Source: Rotaria sp. Silwood1
Taxonomy: Eukaryota; Rotifera; Eurotatoria; Philodinida; Philodinidae
Direction: 5' to 3'
Assembly: GCA_905250075.1 (NCBI GenBank)
Contig: CAJNOP010000488.1
Span: 93,310-157,309, forward strand
DNA length: 64,000 bases
Positions 24,401 through 34,320 of the stretch are shown here, piece by piece. Numbering within the stretch: the stretch's first letter is position 1; each line of letters starts with the position of its first letter. The notes below the pieces were generated by a model. The model ran no database searches. It saw only the letters and a program-made list of their open reading frames with translations, and was not told where the DNA came from. The translations under genes were made by a program, and so were the position numbers.

Positions 24401-27400
24401 TATTTCAAATGAAAATCTTTTCTATCTTTGTGCACCTATTGGCTTTGGAGCAACACGTTTTACATATGGCTTCCATGTCAAATCAGATTTTGATCGTTCT
24501 TTGTACAGTTCTCCTTGACATGCCGAGCAATTTAGCCAACTTTCTTGTTGGCTTCTTCTTTTCAGTGTGAAGCAAATTTTTTTCACATGTTGAGATCAAT
24601 CGTTTCGTGCGTTTTGAACCCAGTGGATTTTTCAAAAGTATTTCACGAGATTCCTGAAGCATCTTGATTCATCTATGAATCATCGATTTTTCAACTTCGC
24701 TTCGAAGATGATCCGAAATTTGTCAACACTTCAATCCTTCTTGATGCAATTGCAGTACCACGTTTCGTATGTCGTCACTTTTCATGATCCTTCGATAATG
24801 TAAAAAAAATTCTGAACATGAATATAAGTGGCTCAAAAAAGTAAAAGGATTTTGTTCCGTTTAATCTGCGTCACCCGTTAGATATACGTTAATGTTGAAT
24901 ATTAAGATTAGTGATATGAGTACTGAAACATTGACAATTGTAAAGAATAAGTAAAAGATTTTCATTAGACACGGCAGATCAATCTTTACACCATCTTTTT
25001 AGAAATACTAGACAAAGAGGATCTACAAATCCACTCATCAAAGAATTCATATTGAGTTCTATCATTGATTATATTGCTACCTCAATCATTTTTTTCTTGA
25101 ATTCAGAAGACAAAATGAAACTAGCATTGCATGAATATACTTAGTTCAATTTTTATAATTACAAAACTTCATATTTAGCTGCAACAACCACCACAACATC
25201 AGTTCTCGGTAATGTATCGTTCTCATTTTTTCAAACTGATTGTTTTTCTGAGATGATCTTTTAATAGTGATATTCATCTAGAGCGATGGTTTCGGACTGC
25301 GGAAACAAGAGGATTGCGTCGGAACCGGCCGCAAAGATACAGGATAATCATCGTATCTGGCAAGCAATTGTTGGAAATGAATGAAAATTGGACGCAGTAT
25401 TCAGAGCCGAAGTTCCTCCCGATTTTTTATCGGTGACTTCTTGTCTTTCTCCGTCGAGAAGAACAAAAAGTTGGTCGAAAGTCACCGTAAAAAATCCGAA
25501 TACTTTTTAGCATGAAATATTGCCCGCAAGTTCCATTGATTTCCGATGTTTTCCTGTCGGAACCAGTCCGTATGCCTTCACCTAGGCGAAGAGATGTGTG
25601 ACAGTTCTATATCAACTAACTGAGCTGATTTGCATCATACAGTTTCTTTTAAATGAACGGAATCTGATGACTAGTTTATTGATATGAGCTGGTGATAACA
25701 TGATGTTACTGTACATGCCATTTTATCCTACCTATTAGGTTTGTGACATTTCCATTCAAGGTAGTCAGTTAGTTAGACCCATTACCATATCTGGTATGGG
25801 GTGAGAATACAAACAAAACACAAATATGCTAAAGTGCATTATTTGACGAATGTTCTATTGATCGCTACTGAAAGTTGAGCTAAGTTATTTATCAAGATAT
25901 CACCCTCTGATGTCAGTTTAAATGGTATCCATCATTCTCACAAAGTTCAAGTTCCAATACATGATTAACAATCATTATCAGCTGCTTAGTTAGTTCATTC
26001 ATTTAATTTTGTTCGTTGTACACCAGTCTTGTGCACAAGTTTTAACATGTTTCGTAACATCTTGAGACATAAACAATTTGCCACAACCATGACATTGGTA
26101 TTTACCATTGGTGTTCTTTTTTAATACTTCTGTTACTTTTTTCTGTACTACTCCCCAGGCTGTTGCTAAATTTCTTCTTCTTCGTTCAGCTGCTCGTTGT
26201 TTATACTCAAAAATAATATCTTTTATATTTGGGTGAATAGGTCTGATCTGAGTGTTCCGATTAATTACATCACGCCAATGATTTCTATTGAGAATTTGTC
26301 TTCTCCAGTTGGTAACATTCAGCGTTTGTATATCACTTTGAATTTTATCTTCCCATCTTTTCCTTATGACGATGTTTCGAGGTCTTTTCTCTTCAGGAAA
26401 GTATGAACATATAATCTTTTTCACCACTGATGACTCATCATAACTGTTCATCATCCTGTTTGCATGTCCGAACCACCTCAATCTATTTCTAGGCAGAGTA
26501 TTCTCAATTGATAGTTGATCAGTACTTTCTAATAGTTTTTCATTTGACATTCTATCACAGAGATTTATACCGATAATTATACGTAAACATTTCATATAAA
26601 AAGTAGCAATTCTACGTTCATGTTGACCTGTAATTGACCACGTTTCACTTCCATAAAGTAAAACTGAAAGAACAAAAGCACGAAAAACATGTAGTCTTGA
26701 TTTGATTGAGACAGTTTTTCGACTTCACATCACATGTCTTAACATATTAAATGCAATGGCAGCTTTGGTTAATCTTGCATAAATATCGCTATCTGGCTTT
26801 TGATCTCTAGTGATGTTACAAACTAAATACGTGAAAGACTCAACAGGTTTTATCTTTTGATTGCGAATTGTAATGTCAATATCAGGAAAGATCACTTCGT
26901 TCTGTTTTAAAATCTTTCGATTTTGATCTTTCTCAAACTGTTGTGAAGTCATAGTACATGTTTTTTAAACACTCATTGTCAATCCAACTTCTTGAGTCAC
27001 TTTTTCAAATGTTCGAATAAATGTTGCTAGATCAGATGCTGTTTCACACATAGCTACAAGATCATCAGCATAAAATAGTGCTAAGATACTAAAATTTTCA
27101 TAGTTTCCCGTTTGACATGAAAAAAATTATTATTGCCACAAGAAAATTTGACTCCGGCAATATCAGCCTCTTCCATAACGTTTCTGATGACAAAATCAAA
27201 TAAAATGTTAAACAGGATTGGTGATGGTATTCCATCTTGTTGAACTGCAGTTTCAATTAAGAAACTATCCGATAATTCATCTTCAATTGTCACTTTTGCC
27301 TTTGAGTTCTTATAGAGCTATTTTTCATAGATTAACAAGTTTCTCTGAAATGCCATACTTGCGACAAACTTTCCACAGAAGATCACGATTGACGAAGTCA

Positions 27401-29641
27401 TAAGTCTTTGTAAGATCAATGAAACACATTCTCTAGACTGAAAGGATAGGGTCTAGAAACGGGAATTCATCTGTGTCCATGTATCCTTTGTGTCGGTAAC
27501 ATGGCACAAGCGACCATTTTTTTGACACAAATGACTGCGTACTTATGGCACAAACGACGAATTTTTGGGCACAAATGACCACGTAACTATGACACAAATG
27601 AGAATATTCCCTAGACTGAAATGATAGGGTCTAGAAACCTAAATTCACCTGCGTCTGTCTGTCTGTAACATGGTACAAATGACCATGTAGTAACCATGGT
27701 CGGAATGACCATCTAATGACTATGATTCAAATGAACATGTAATAAGCATGACTAAAACGACCCTGCAATAACTATTATTCAGATAACTGTGTAGAATGGT
27801 TAAAAACAGCATCTAGTTAGTAGAATTCAAACTAACCGAACAATATGACTTTTAAAAAAATTGTTAAAATATTCAATATTATTGGATTGATTAACCAATG
27901 TTGTATAAATGAGTATGTGATTTATTAAGTTTAGAATTGATGAGTCAATTTGAACATATAATTATGCTTAACAAAACTTAAATTTGGTGAATAATGTGAT
28001 TTTTGTTTTTGTAATTACAAATAGCGCTAATGTAATTATTAAAATTTCGTATTGTTGTTTAATTATATTGGCGCTATTTGTAATTATAAAACAAAAAATG
28101 AATTGTTTACGATAGATAAACTGAATCCATATATGCATCATCTTTATATATAAGGTGCATTGTCGAAATTAATTTTTATGACCATCTATGATATACTTAT
28201 CATATTATCAATTCCGTCTACTACTTTATTTAATGCACCTTCATATGTATATGTGACTAAATCCCTTTGTTTATTCTGTCAGTCTAGGGCTAAGTGAATC
28301 GCTACGCGATGAACGTTACTTGTGAATAATGATTTGTTGAATTCCCTACGTTTTCCATCGTGGTTTTCAATATGTATATTTGGTCAACAGTTGATCTCCG
28401 TGCACGAAAATCAGACTGCGCTTCTAAGAGTTGATGATCAATCATATTTTGAATACGATTCCATATAATACGAGAAAAGATTTTACTTGTTACATTCAAC
28501 AGTGAAACGCCTCTATAATTGTCACACATTTGTTTTTCTACTTTCTTGTATAATCTAATAAGGATAAGAATCTCATCAGTATCGTTCCTGATTGTAAACC
28601 TTCTAGGATTTAATGATACATATTTTTTTCCTAAACTGTATATAATATTTTCTGTTAGCATGGTCAAATACTGGTAGTGGAAATTATGGTCGATATTCTC
28701 ACACAGCATCCGTGTTAGCAAATGGACAAGTATTAGTTGTTGGTGGATTGAATGGTGTTGCTTTGAATAATGCTGAGTTATATGACCCATTAACGGCAGT
28801 GTGGACAACTACTGGCAGTATGAATTATACTCGATATAGACATACAGCATCTATGTTAAGCAATGGAAATATTTTAGTTACAGGTGGATTGAATAGTGTT
28901 GTTTTAGATAATGCTGAGTTGTATAATCCATCAACAGGAATGTGGACAATCACTGGCAGTATGAATTATATTCGATGTTATCACGCAGCATCCGTGTTAA
29001 CAAATGGAAAAGTGTTAGTTACGGGTGGATCTAGTGGTATTCCTTTAAATCATGCTGAGTTATATGACCCATTAACAGGAGTGTGGACAACTACTGGCAG
29101 TATGAATTATACTCGATATAGACATACAGCATCTATGTTAAGCAATGGAAATGTGTTAGTTACAGGTGGATATAATGGTGTTGCCTTAAATAGTGCTGAG
29201 TTGTATAATCCATCAACAGGAATGTGGACAATTACTGGCAGTATGCATTTTACTCGACAGCATCACACAGCATCTGTGTTAACCAATGGAAAAGTGTTAG
29301 TTACAGGTGGATATAATGGTGTTGTTTTAAATAGTGCTGAGTTATACGACCCATCAACAGGAATGTGGACAATCACTGGCAGTATGAATTTTAGTCGAAA
29401 TTCTCACACAGCATCAGTGTTCACAAATGGACAAGTGTTAGTTACTGGTGGACTTGAGAATATTTTTTTAGATAGTGCCGAGTTGTATGACCCGTCAACA
29501 GGAATGTGGACAATCATTGCTAGTATGAGTTTTACTAGAGCTTTCCACACAGCATCCGTGTTAACAAATGGAAAAGTGTTAGTTACTTATGGATTAGATA
29601 ATCTTGGTGTTTTAAATAGTTCGGAGCTATACCAACCATAA
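21420..29641 (+). CDS. Type II membrane protein with extracellular kelch-repeat propeller, three exons across transposon-filled introns
   Basis: Exons read: 21420-21579, 25179-25208, 28659-29641; 160+30+983 nt = 391 codons (390 aa) and TAA. Each junction is phase 1 and has GT/AG ends, so the frame closes exactly. Exon 1: Lys-rich cytosolic start (MDTHKKKKKKKNRK), then one TM helix at about residues 20-42 (IPVCLLLTVLILLGIAMGIF). Exons 1-2 give a Thr-rich linker. Exon 3 has six kelch repeats of 47 residues plus a partial seventh, each with NGxVLVTGG, AELYxPSTGxW and GSMxxxRxxHTAS, the bacterial galactose-oxidase-like type common in bdelloids and thought to be horizontally acquired. Likely a cell-surface beta-propeller; ligand unknown. 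An acceptor (ACTTGCAG) just upstream of the ATG suggests a 5' leader exon. More short Thr-rich exons could hide in the introns. An AATAAA follows the stop. Confidence 0.72.
22617..24878 (-). mobile_element. Degenerate mariner-like transposon in intron 1 of the kelch gene
   Basis: Terminal inverted repeats ACGGGTGGTGCAGATTAA (left) and ACGGGTGACGCAGATTAA (right, reverse complement) with TA duplications at 22615-22616 and 24879-24880. Minus-strand transposase relics run from about 24790 to 23800: an N-terminal helix-turn-helix region (KLAKLLGMSRRTVQRTIK), a DEERFDVDRIYNH segment of the catalytic core, and GARVHTGHHTQIWCNEHF near the second catalytic region. Several in-frame stops and frameshifts make it a pseudogene. 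At 2.26 kb it is nearly double a usual mariner (about 1.3 kb); the extra sequence is at 22.7-23.8 kb and includes a telomere-like palindrome and a second copy of the sub-terminal motif GTCGAATGTTTCC at about 23500. Confidence 0.8.
23123..23202. repeat. Telomere-like palindrome 2, inside the mariner relic
   Basis: Arms GTGGTGAGGGTGAGTGTAGAT and ATCTACACTTACACCAC are inverted copies with a degenerate TGTGGG-type repeat. G-rich arm first. It sits inside the mariner element, so it arose after that element inserted, unless it was part of the element when it moved. Confidence 0.65.
25209..25998. other. Intron 2 of the kelch gene, 5' part; possible decayed palindrome
   Basis: No coding signal. A GC-richer block at about 25270-25590 has loosely inverted motifs (GCGTCGGAACCGG against CTGTCGGAACCAG in the same sense, and other weak pairs), so it may be an old inserted element, but I could not define its ends. 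Confidence 0.35.
27666..27800. repeat. Degenerate 26-bp tandem repeat
   Basis: Five successive 26-bp units of the form CATGGTACAAATGACCATGTAATAAC can be aligned from about 27668. More divergent copies (ACACAAATGACCACGTAACTATG) lie at 27493-27600. Each unit contains a weak CATGGT/ACCATG dyad. It is part of the insertion in the RT relic. Confidence 0.65.
28013..28090. repeat. Palindrome with ~27-bp arms
   Basis: Left arm GTAATTACAAATAGCGCTAA and right arm TTGGCGCTATTTGTAATTAT are inverted copies, flanked inward by TAATTA on each side, with an AT-rich loop. The AGCGCT/GGCGCT core stands out in very AT-rich surroundings. Confidence 0.7.
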
Positions 29642-29647
29642 CAAACA

Positions 29648-29653
29648 AATAAA
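29648..29653 (+). terminator. Likely polyadenylation signal of the kelch gene
   Basis: AATAAA seven bases after the TAA stop, followed by a second AATAAA at about 29655 and a T-run (CAGTTTTTTTTTG) typical of a downstream element. Confidence 0.5.
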
Positions 29654-30212
29654 CAATAAACAGTTTTTTTTTGTTTTTTCGATGAATAATCTTGTCTATA
29701 AGGGCTATTTTAACATTAAAATAAATACTTCGGAAAAAGAGCTCAAAAAAGAAATTTTTGGCAACTTCTTAGAAAGAATCGAACTTTGTACAAGTAAGAG
29801 TAAAGGTGAGGGTGAGTATGAACTAATACTTACCACTATCGTGATTTCATCCTAGGTACGAGAATCACCAGTTGGTCAAAGATATCTGCACATAGAAATC
29901 AGTAAAAATTAAATTAAAGCGAACAATCTCTAACTTTGCATATACCATCGAAATGTAATATTCTAGAATACGGGTAAATGCAACTTTAGTCGAAAGTAAA
30001 AATGCCGAATGTGAAAACGTCGAAAGTAAAAATATACAAGAAAAGTCATAAAAGTAAAATTTTGACAGATGTACGATGAAGATGTCATTATTGCACGATC
30101 CATGACGACTTATGTTCATTTAAATCTATCATTGATCTGTCAGACGTTGGTCATTTAGTACAATGTTGTAGAGAAGAATAAGAATAATGCTGTTCATTTT
30201 TTCATTATTCGT

Positions 30213-31078
30213 GTGATAAAGATAAAGATGGAAGCTTCTAGTGAATCTGCACGCAACATTACTTGTGATTTAACTTTCATTACTTCCAATAAAGGACAGC
30301 CTCTTTTAGTAATGAATCAATACATATTCAAATGTAACAAAAAATGCCCAATAAAAAATAATGGGTATGTACAATTAATGGCTGCGGTGTATATGCCCAT
30401 ACTGATATAAATCAAGATTATTTGTCTGGTGGTACAACTGACCATGGTTATCCAGCAAATCCTGAATTGATTCAAGTCCAAAAAACACGTGAACAAATTA
30501 AACAACGTGCACGAAATGAAGTTACATCTATTGGAAAAAAATATGATGAAGAAATAACAAAAAATGTTTTGAATTCAGTGGCAGTAGGGTGTGGATGTGG
30601 GTGGGGTGCGGGTGTGGGTAGGTGTTGCTTAAGATAATCAACACTCATACCTACACCCACACTCACACTCACACCCTTCATGGACATATCTATATAGATG
30701 TCTTCTTGGCAAAACATTTTAAGTTAAAAAAAGCAGTTTTTCTCACTGATTTTTTTCTAAAAATCAACAATGTTTACAACAGAGTTCATATCACTCAGAG
30801 AGAATAAATACGTTGATGGAATTGAAAGAAAAATTACCAAAGATGCGAAAAGTTTTTGTCAATGATATCAGTAAGTAATAAGTCCCATGTCTCATTATTT
30901 AAAAATGAATTTTTTTCTAAAATTTGAATTGATTATTTTGAAACTTATTATTAGGAAAATAAATTTTAATATTAATTAATAATTTTTTATTTATTAGACT
31001 TAGATTCAGTATCAGTCAACCATGATCGTCATAATATAATTTGTTTAGCTGATTTAATACATGAAATTTTGTTTTAAT
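30213..31078 (+). pseudogene. FLYWCH zinc-finger protein relic
   Basis: Starts with TFITSNKGQPLLVMNQYIFK (frame of 30213), the usual beginning of a FLYWCH finger. The frame then shifts at about 30345-30370; the third frame restores W-V-C-TINGCGVYAHTD and continues LSGGTTDHGYPANPELIQV, EQIKQRARNEVTSIGKKYDE to about 30585. The codon where the FLYWCH tyrosine is expected reads TAA. The homology is cut at 30587 by a telomere-like palindrome. Possible further pieces: around 30780-30875 and a splice-bounded 30998-31078 (LDSVSVNHDRHNIICLADLI). FLYWCH fingers occur in bdelloid multigene families and in MULE-type transposases, so this could be a dead gene copy or a transposon relic. Confidence 0.65.
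30587..30676. repeat. Telomere-like palindrome 3, interrupting the FLYWCH relic
   Basis: GGGTGTGGATGTGGGTGGGG ... GTGGGTAGGTGTTG on the left and CAACACTCATACCTACACCC ... CACACCC on the right. The arms pair around a loop CTTAAGATAAT. G-rich arm first; no target duplication seen. Confidence 0.75.
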
Positions 31079-31167
31079 TTGTCGATTTCTTCACCATGTT
31101 ATTCATGATTATTAGACAAAAATAAAACTTGATGGGACAACACACGAAGTGAGTACATTTAATTCAT

Positions 31168-31238
31168 AGGGTGTGAGTGTGGGTTGATGTGAGTATTGGT
31201 GGAAGTGAGCATTCACAGCCACAGCCATACCCAACACC
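31168..31238. repeat. Telomere-like palindrome 4
   Basis: AGGGTGTGAGTGTGGGTTG at the left, CATACCCAACACCT at the right, with GTGAGTATTGGTGG/CCACAGCC in between. More degenerate than the others; G-rich arm first. Confidence 0.6.
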
Positions 31239-31889
31239 TGCTTCCCGAGCAGACAAGAACTTGGAACAATGCGCTTTTATTCTGGAATTTAAAAATCATG
31301 TGTTTTAAAGCTCATTTTTTGAGCTTTTCATCATTTTCACGTTCTGAAAATGAAAATTAAGCGAAACAAAAAACATCGTTTCTTGCGTTTTTTTAAATTG
31401 TTGTCTGCTTGGGTTCGCCGACTACAGTTTAGCTTCATTCCTCTTGTTGCTTTGTTTGTCTTAATGACGAAGAATTCTTTTAGCTTGTCGAATATAAACT
31501 GATGTTATGATTGTATCTGTGGAATTAGTTTTTCGTGATCACTACTAATAAAATAGACTATGTTTAAGATTGGTATAAACAACTTTTTCTCATCATCATG
31601 AATTCCTTTTCGTTTGTTTTTTGAAATATAAAATAACAACATCAATTGAACTTATGCAAAGCCGAATAACTCAGATATCTTGATTGAATTTCAATTATTT
31701 TCAGTTATGAAAATATTGATAGCAGTGCCCTCTTAAGGTTCAAATTACGACAGGATGGAGTAATTTTCAGTTGCATCTTGATTGTGAAAGGACATGTCAT
31801 CATTTCTATTCTTGTTCTCCTTGGTTATTTATGAAAAGTAAACCTATCATTACAACCATTCATTCGAGTCAAATTACATGTTTTGCTAA

Positions 31890-32910
31890 ATGGGTGAAAG
31901 TTTAACACTCACTTTTTTCATTTGCTACTTCTTGTTCAATATTATCTGCTTGTTGATGACTCCTCTTTGTCTGATTACTCTGATCATTGGTGTAGTGAAA
32001 ATTGAATCGTGTCCGATTCAACCACTCATTCCTATTTGGATAGTTATAACTGGTTTGATTTTACTCATACCAACGTTTGCTGCTTTTATCTTCGTAAGTT
32101 CTATATAGTCTTCATATTAATGAATATAACCGAATATTTGTATAAAGATTGCTCTCTGCTTTCCATGCTGTAGATGCCAATGTGACGAAAAAGTTTTTCA
32201 AAAATCAGGAATTCTAGTCGTGCTTGTCACGGCTATACTCCTAGCAATATGGGCCATTCCGGTAAGCAATGTTTACTTGTTATATAGCAAGAGATATCTT
32301 TTTATAATTTGAGAAACACTTTTTGTGTATTATTCTATGCTAAGCTCGATTACAAATATGACAGATCAGAGACTTTTCTCATTTGAATCCAAATGAAATC
32401 ATTTTGAATAAAAAGCAAACAGAGAATTCTGATGTTTTTGACACGAGGAACTTCACTAAACTACTTTCACTTGATAGTCCAAAAGTGATATAAAAAGAAT
32501 TGCATTTTGAGCAATTTTGTTTCTTTTTAAAACTATGAAATTTTATTTAAATAAATAGAAACGATATCGATTGAAAACGATTTTTGCATTCCAACTAATG
32601 CTTAACATCGCAAATAATAGTCTTGGTAATCAATCATTTGCATTAATATGATTGAAATTCTCTATTTTAGGGCACGATCTGGACTTTTGGCATACGAAAT
32701 CGCTATACATCCGGTGAAGCACCTATGTCAGTCTCTTATTGTCAACAATCGATATTTAATTTCGTTCTCGTTTATTCGCTCATCATCGACATACTAGCCA
32801 CCTTTGGCATGATTTTATTTTTGATATGGCTTATTCGAAAAATCAAAACTGATTTTTTCCGCAAATATTCGTTGATAAATATTCCCTCGATTGAAGGAAG
32901 AATTATATGA
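31890..32910 (+). CDS. Four-pass membrane protein, TMEM272-like, three exons
   Basis: Exons 31890-32093, 32148-32261, 32671-32910; 204+114+240 nt, all phase 0, 185 aa, TGA stop. Four hydrophobic segments: about residues 8-36 (FFICYFLFNIICLLM...), 45-67 (LIPIWIVITGLILLIPTF), 89-112 (GILVVLVTAILLAIWAIPG) and 132-160 (IFNFVLVYSLIIDILATFG). The motif CPIQPLIPIW before TM2, and the IWTFG segment with a Cys before TM4, match the layout of the TMEM272-like family, whose function is poorly known. A Cys cluster (CFPCCRCQC) lies between TM2 and TM3. Introns are 54 and 409 bp. A telomere-like palindrome begins 25 bp after the stop, within the expected 3' UTR. The reading is intact. Confidence 0.75.
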
Positions 32911-32934
32911 AATAAAATGAGTTTGTTCATGTTT

Positions 32935-33045
32935 GAGGGTGTGGGTGTGAGTATGAAGATAGGTGTGGGTGTGGGTGTGAGTGTGGTCCATTCATCATCC
33001 ACACCCACCCACCCACACACCCACACACACCCACACCCCACACTC
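32935..33045. repeat. Telomere-like palindrome 5, in the 3' flank of the TMEM272-like gene
   Basis: GAGGGTGTGGGTGTGAG, then GGTGTGGGTGTGGGTGTGAG on the left; CACCCACCCACCCACACAC and CCCACACCCCACACTC on the right; the spacer CCATTCATCA is short. This is the longest intact palindrome outside the gap region, with several perfect TGTGGG units. Confidence 0.8.
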
Positions 33046-33635
33046 AATATGTATTTAGATCGATTTAAGTTTATGTGCATCTCTTATATCTGTGCTTATG
33101 CTCCGATATCTATGTGTGTTCCTATGTATCTTGCCGGTGTCTCAGTTAAATGAACACTGAGATATGTGCGTATTGTTTTAAAATAGTATGAGCTCCATCC
33201 AGGTAGAGCGACACACGAAATGAATCATATTAAGAGAAGAATTCAGTTTATGAATTAATTATTGTATTAAATGACGAAAGTCGGTGACTCGGGTCCTCAC
33301 TGTTTTAAAATCTTAGCCACTCTGTAAACTACTATAAAACTTATAAGTATAGTCATTCATGGAATAGATACACGAAAACATGCTTAATAAATAGGTAATA
33401 TATTTTTAAAAGGTATATTAATACAGCTATTGGAACATTAGTAAAGACTTTTCGTAGTTTTTCTAGAAGAAATTCTGTATGAAAACGTTTGAGTTCAAAA
33501 AACAGCGACGAAAACATCGAAACTGGGTTGCAAGATGAAGAATAAATAGGCAAATGAATGGAAGAATTTATCATCGGATGGATTTACAATAAGTCAACAT
33601 CGACCGATAGCATAGATGCGCAGAAAAAATAAATA

Positions 33636-34115
33636 GTATTGTACGAAACCTTTTGACAGCGATACTTCTAAAAGGTTTTATACGAAACCTTCTCGTGGCG
33701 GAAACATCGAAAAGGTATCATACGAGATCTTTTTAAGTTCCAAAAGGTATAAAGGACTTTATACGAAACCTCTTTAAACTTTAGCTTTTATGAAGAGTGT
33801 TATACGACATCTTTTTAAATTCTAAAACTTATAAACAGTTTGATACAAAACCTTTTTTTGCTACAACTTTCTCAAAGTGTTTTTTACGAAGCTCTTCTAA
33901 GCTTCAACACCCGTAAAGGGTTTTATGCGAAACCCTTCTTGAACCTCCAACACTTATCAAAGGTTTTATACAAAACACTCTTTAGCTCCAACACTCATGA
34001 TGAGCTGTTTACGAAACTTTTTTGGGCTCAGACGTTTAAAACTGGTTCTACACAAAACCTTTTCTTAGTTTTCAGAAGTTGTAAAGGTATTATACAAAAC
34101 CTCGCATATTACTAA
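33636..34115. repeat. Minisatellite of ~11 units of about 41 bp, each with an AAGGTTT/AAACCTT dyad
   Basis: Units of 39-44 bp can be lined up by the core AAAGGTTTTATACGAAACCTT, followed by TTTAAGCTCCAACACTCAT-like sequence. Copies are diverged by substitutions and small indels. In the better units the core is itself a palindrome (AAGGTTT TATACG AAACCTT), so the array is a row of potential hairpins. No coding meaning. Confidence 0.75.
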
Positions 34116-34320
34116 ACCTCTTATGAATTTCGTATAATTGTACGGTAACCTTTGGAGTATGTTAAACTTCGACGAAACCCTAAAGGATTTGTCTAACACC
34201 TTTTTTGTTTTCAGTGTACACATATAGTTTTAATAATGTTGTTTCTAGAATATATATATATATTAGATATGAAAGAAGTAACAAAAGACAGTCATGAATA
34301 ATGAAAAATGTAAAGGTTTA

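Larger units (their letters stand above)
27431..28315. mobile_element. Unclassified insertion (about 0.86-0.89 kb) splitting the reverse transcriptase relic
   Basis: Flanking RT codons continue across it: REFNKSLF lies on one side and CFIDLTK on the other, so it is foreign to the RT. Near its edges are CTCTAGACTG (27431) and CAGTCTAGGG (28280-28289), imperfect inverted copies. Inside are two direct copies of a CTAGACTGAAAGGATAGGGTCTAG-like block (27431 and about 27612), a degenerate ~26-bp tandem repeat and a 27-bp-arm palindrome. The right edge has a small hairpin ATCGCTACGCGAT (28298-28310). No protein is encoded. The exact right boundary (28289 or about 28315) is uncertain. Confidence 0.6.
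25999..28570 (-). pseudogene. Non-LTR (LINE-like) reverse transcriptase relic
   Basis: Minus-strand fragments in the right order for a reverse transcriptase: about 28560-28320 the fingers/palm start (CDNYRGVSLLNVTSKIFSRI, RRSTVDQIYILKTTME), then 27428-27310 (CFIDLTKTYDFVNRDLLWK), 27293-27180 (AVQQDGIPSPILFNILFD), the catalytic YADD at about 27070, thumb (NQKIKPVESFTYL, about 26850), LLYGSETW (about 26650), and LRWFGHANRM at about 26490. It ends in a C2H2/CCHC-type finger (CHGCGKLFMSQDVTKHVKTC, about 26080-26030). No endonuclease domain is seen, so it is 5'-truncated. Frameshifts near 27120, a stop shortly after the YADD region, and a ~0.86-kb insertion show it is dead. It lies antisense within intron 2 of the kelch gene. 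Confidence 0.85.

Noticed and set aside
27431-28315. Calling the RT-splitting insert a Helitron
   Set aside because: There is a small hairpin near one edge, but the expected 5' TC start and CTRR 3' end at an A/T target could not be placed consistently.
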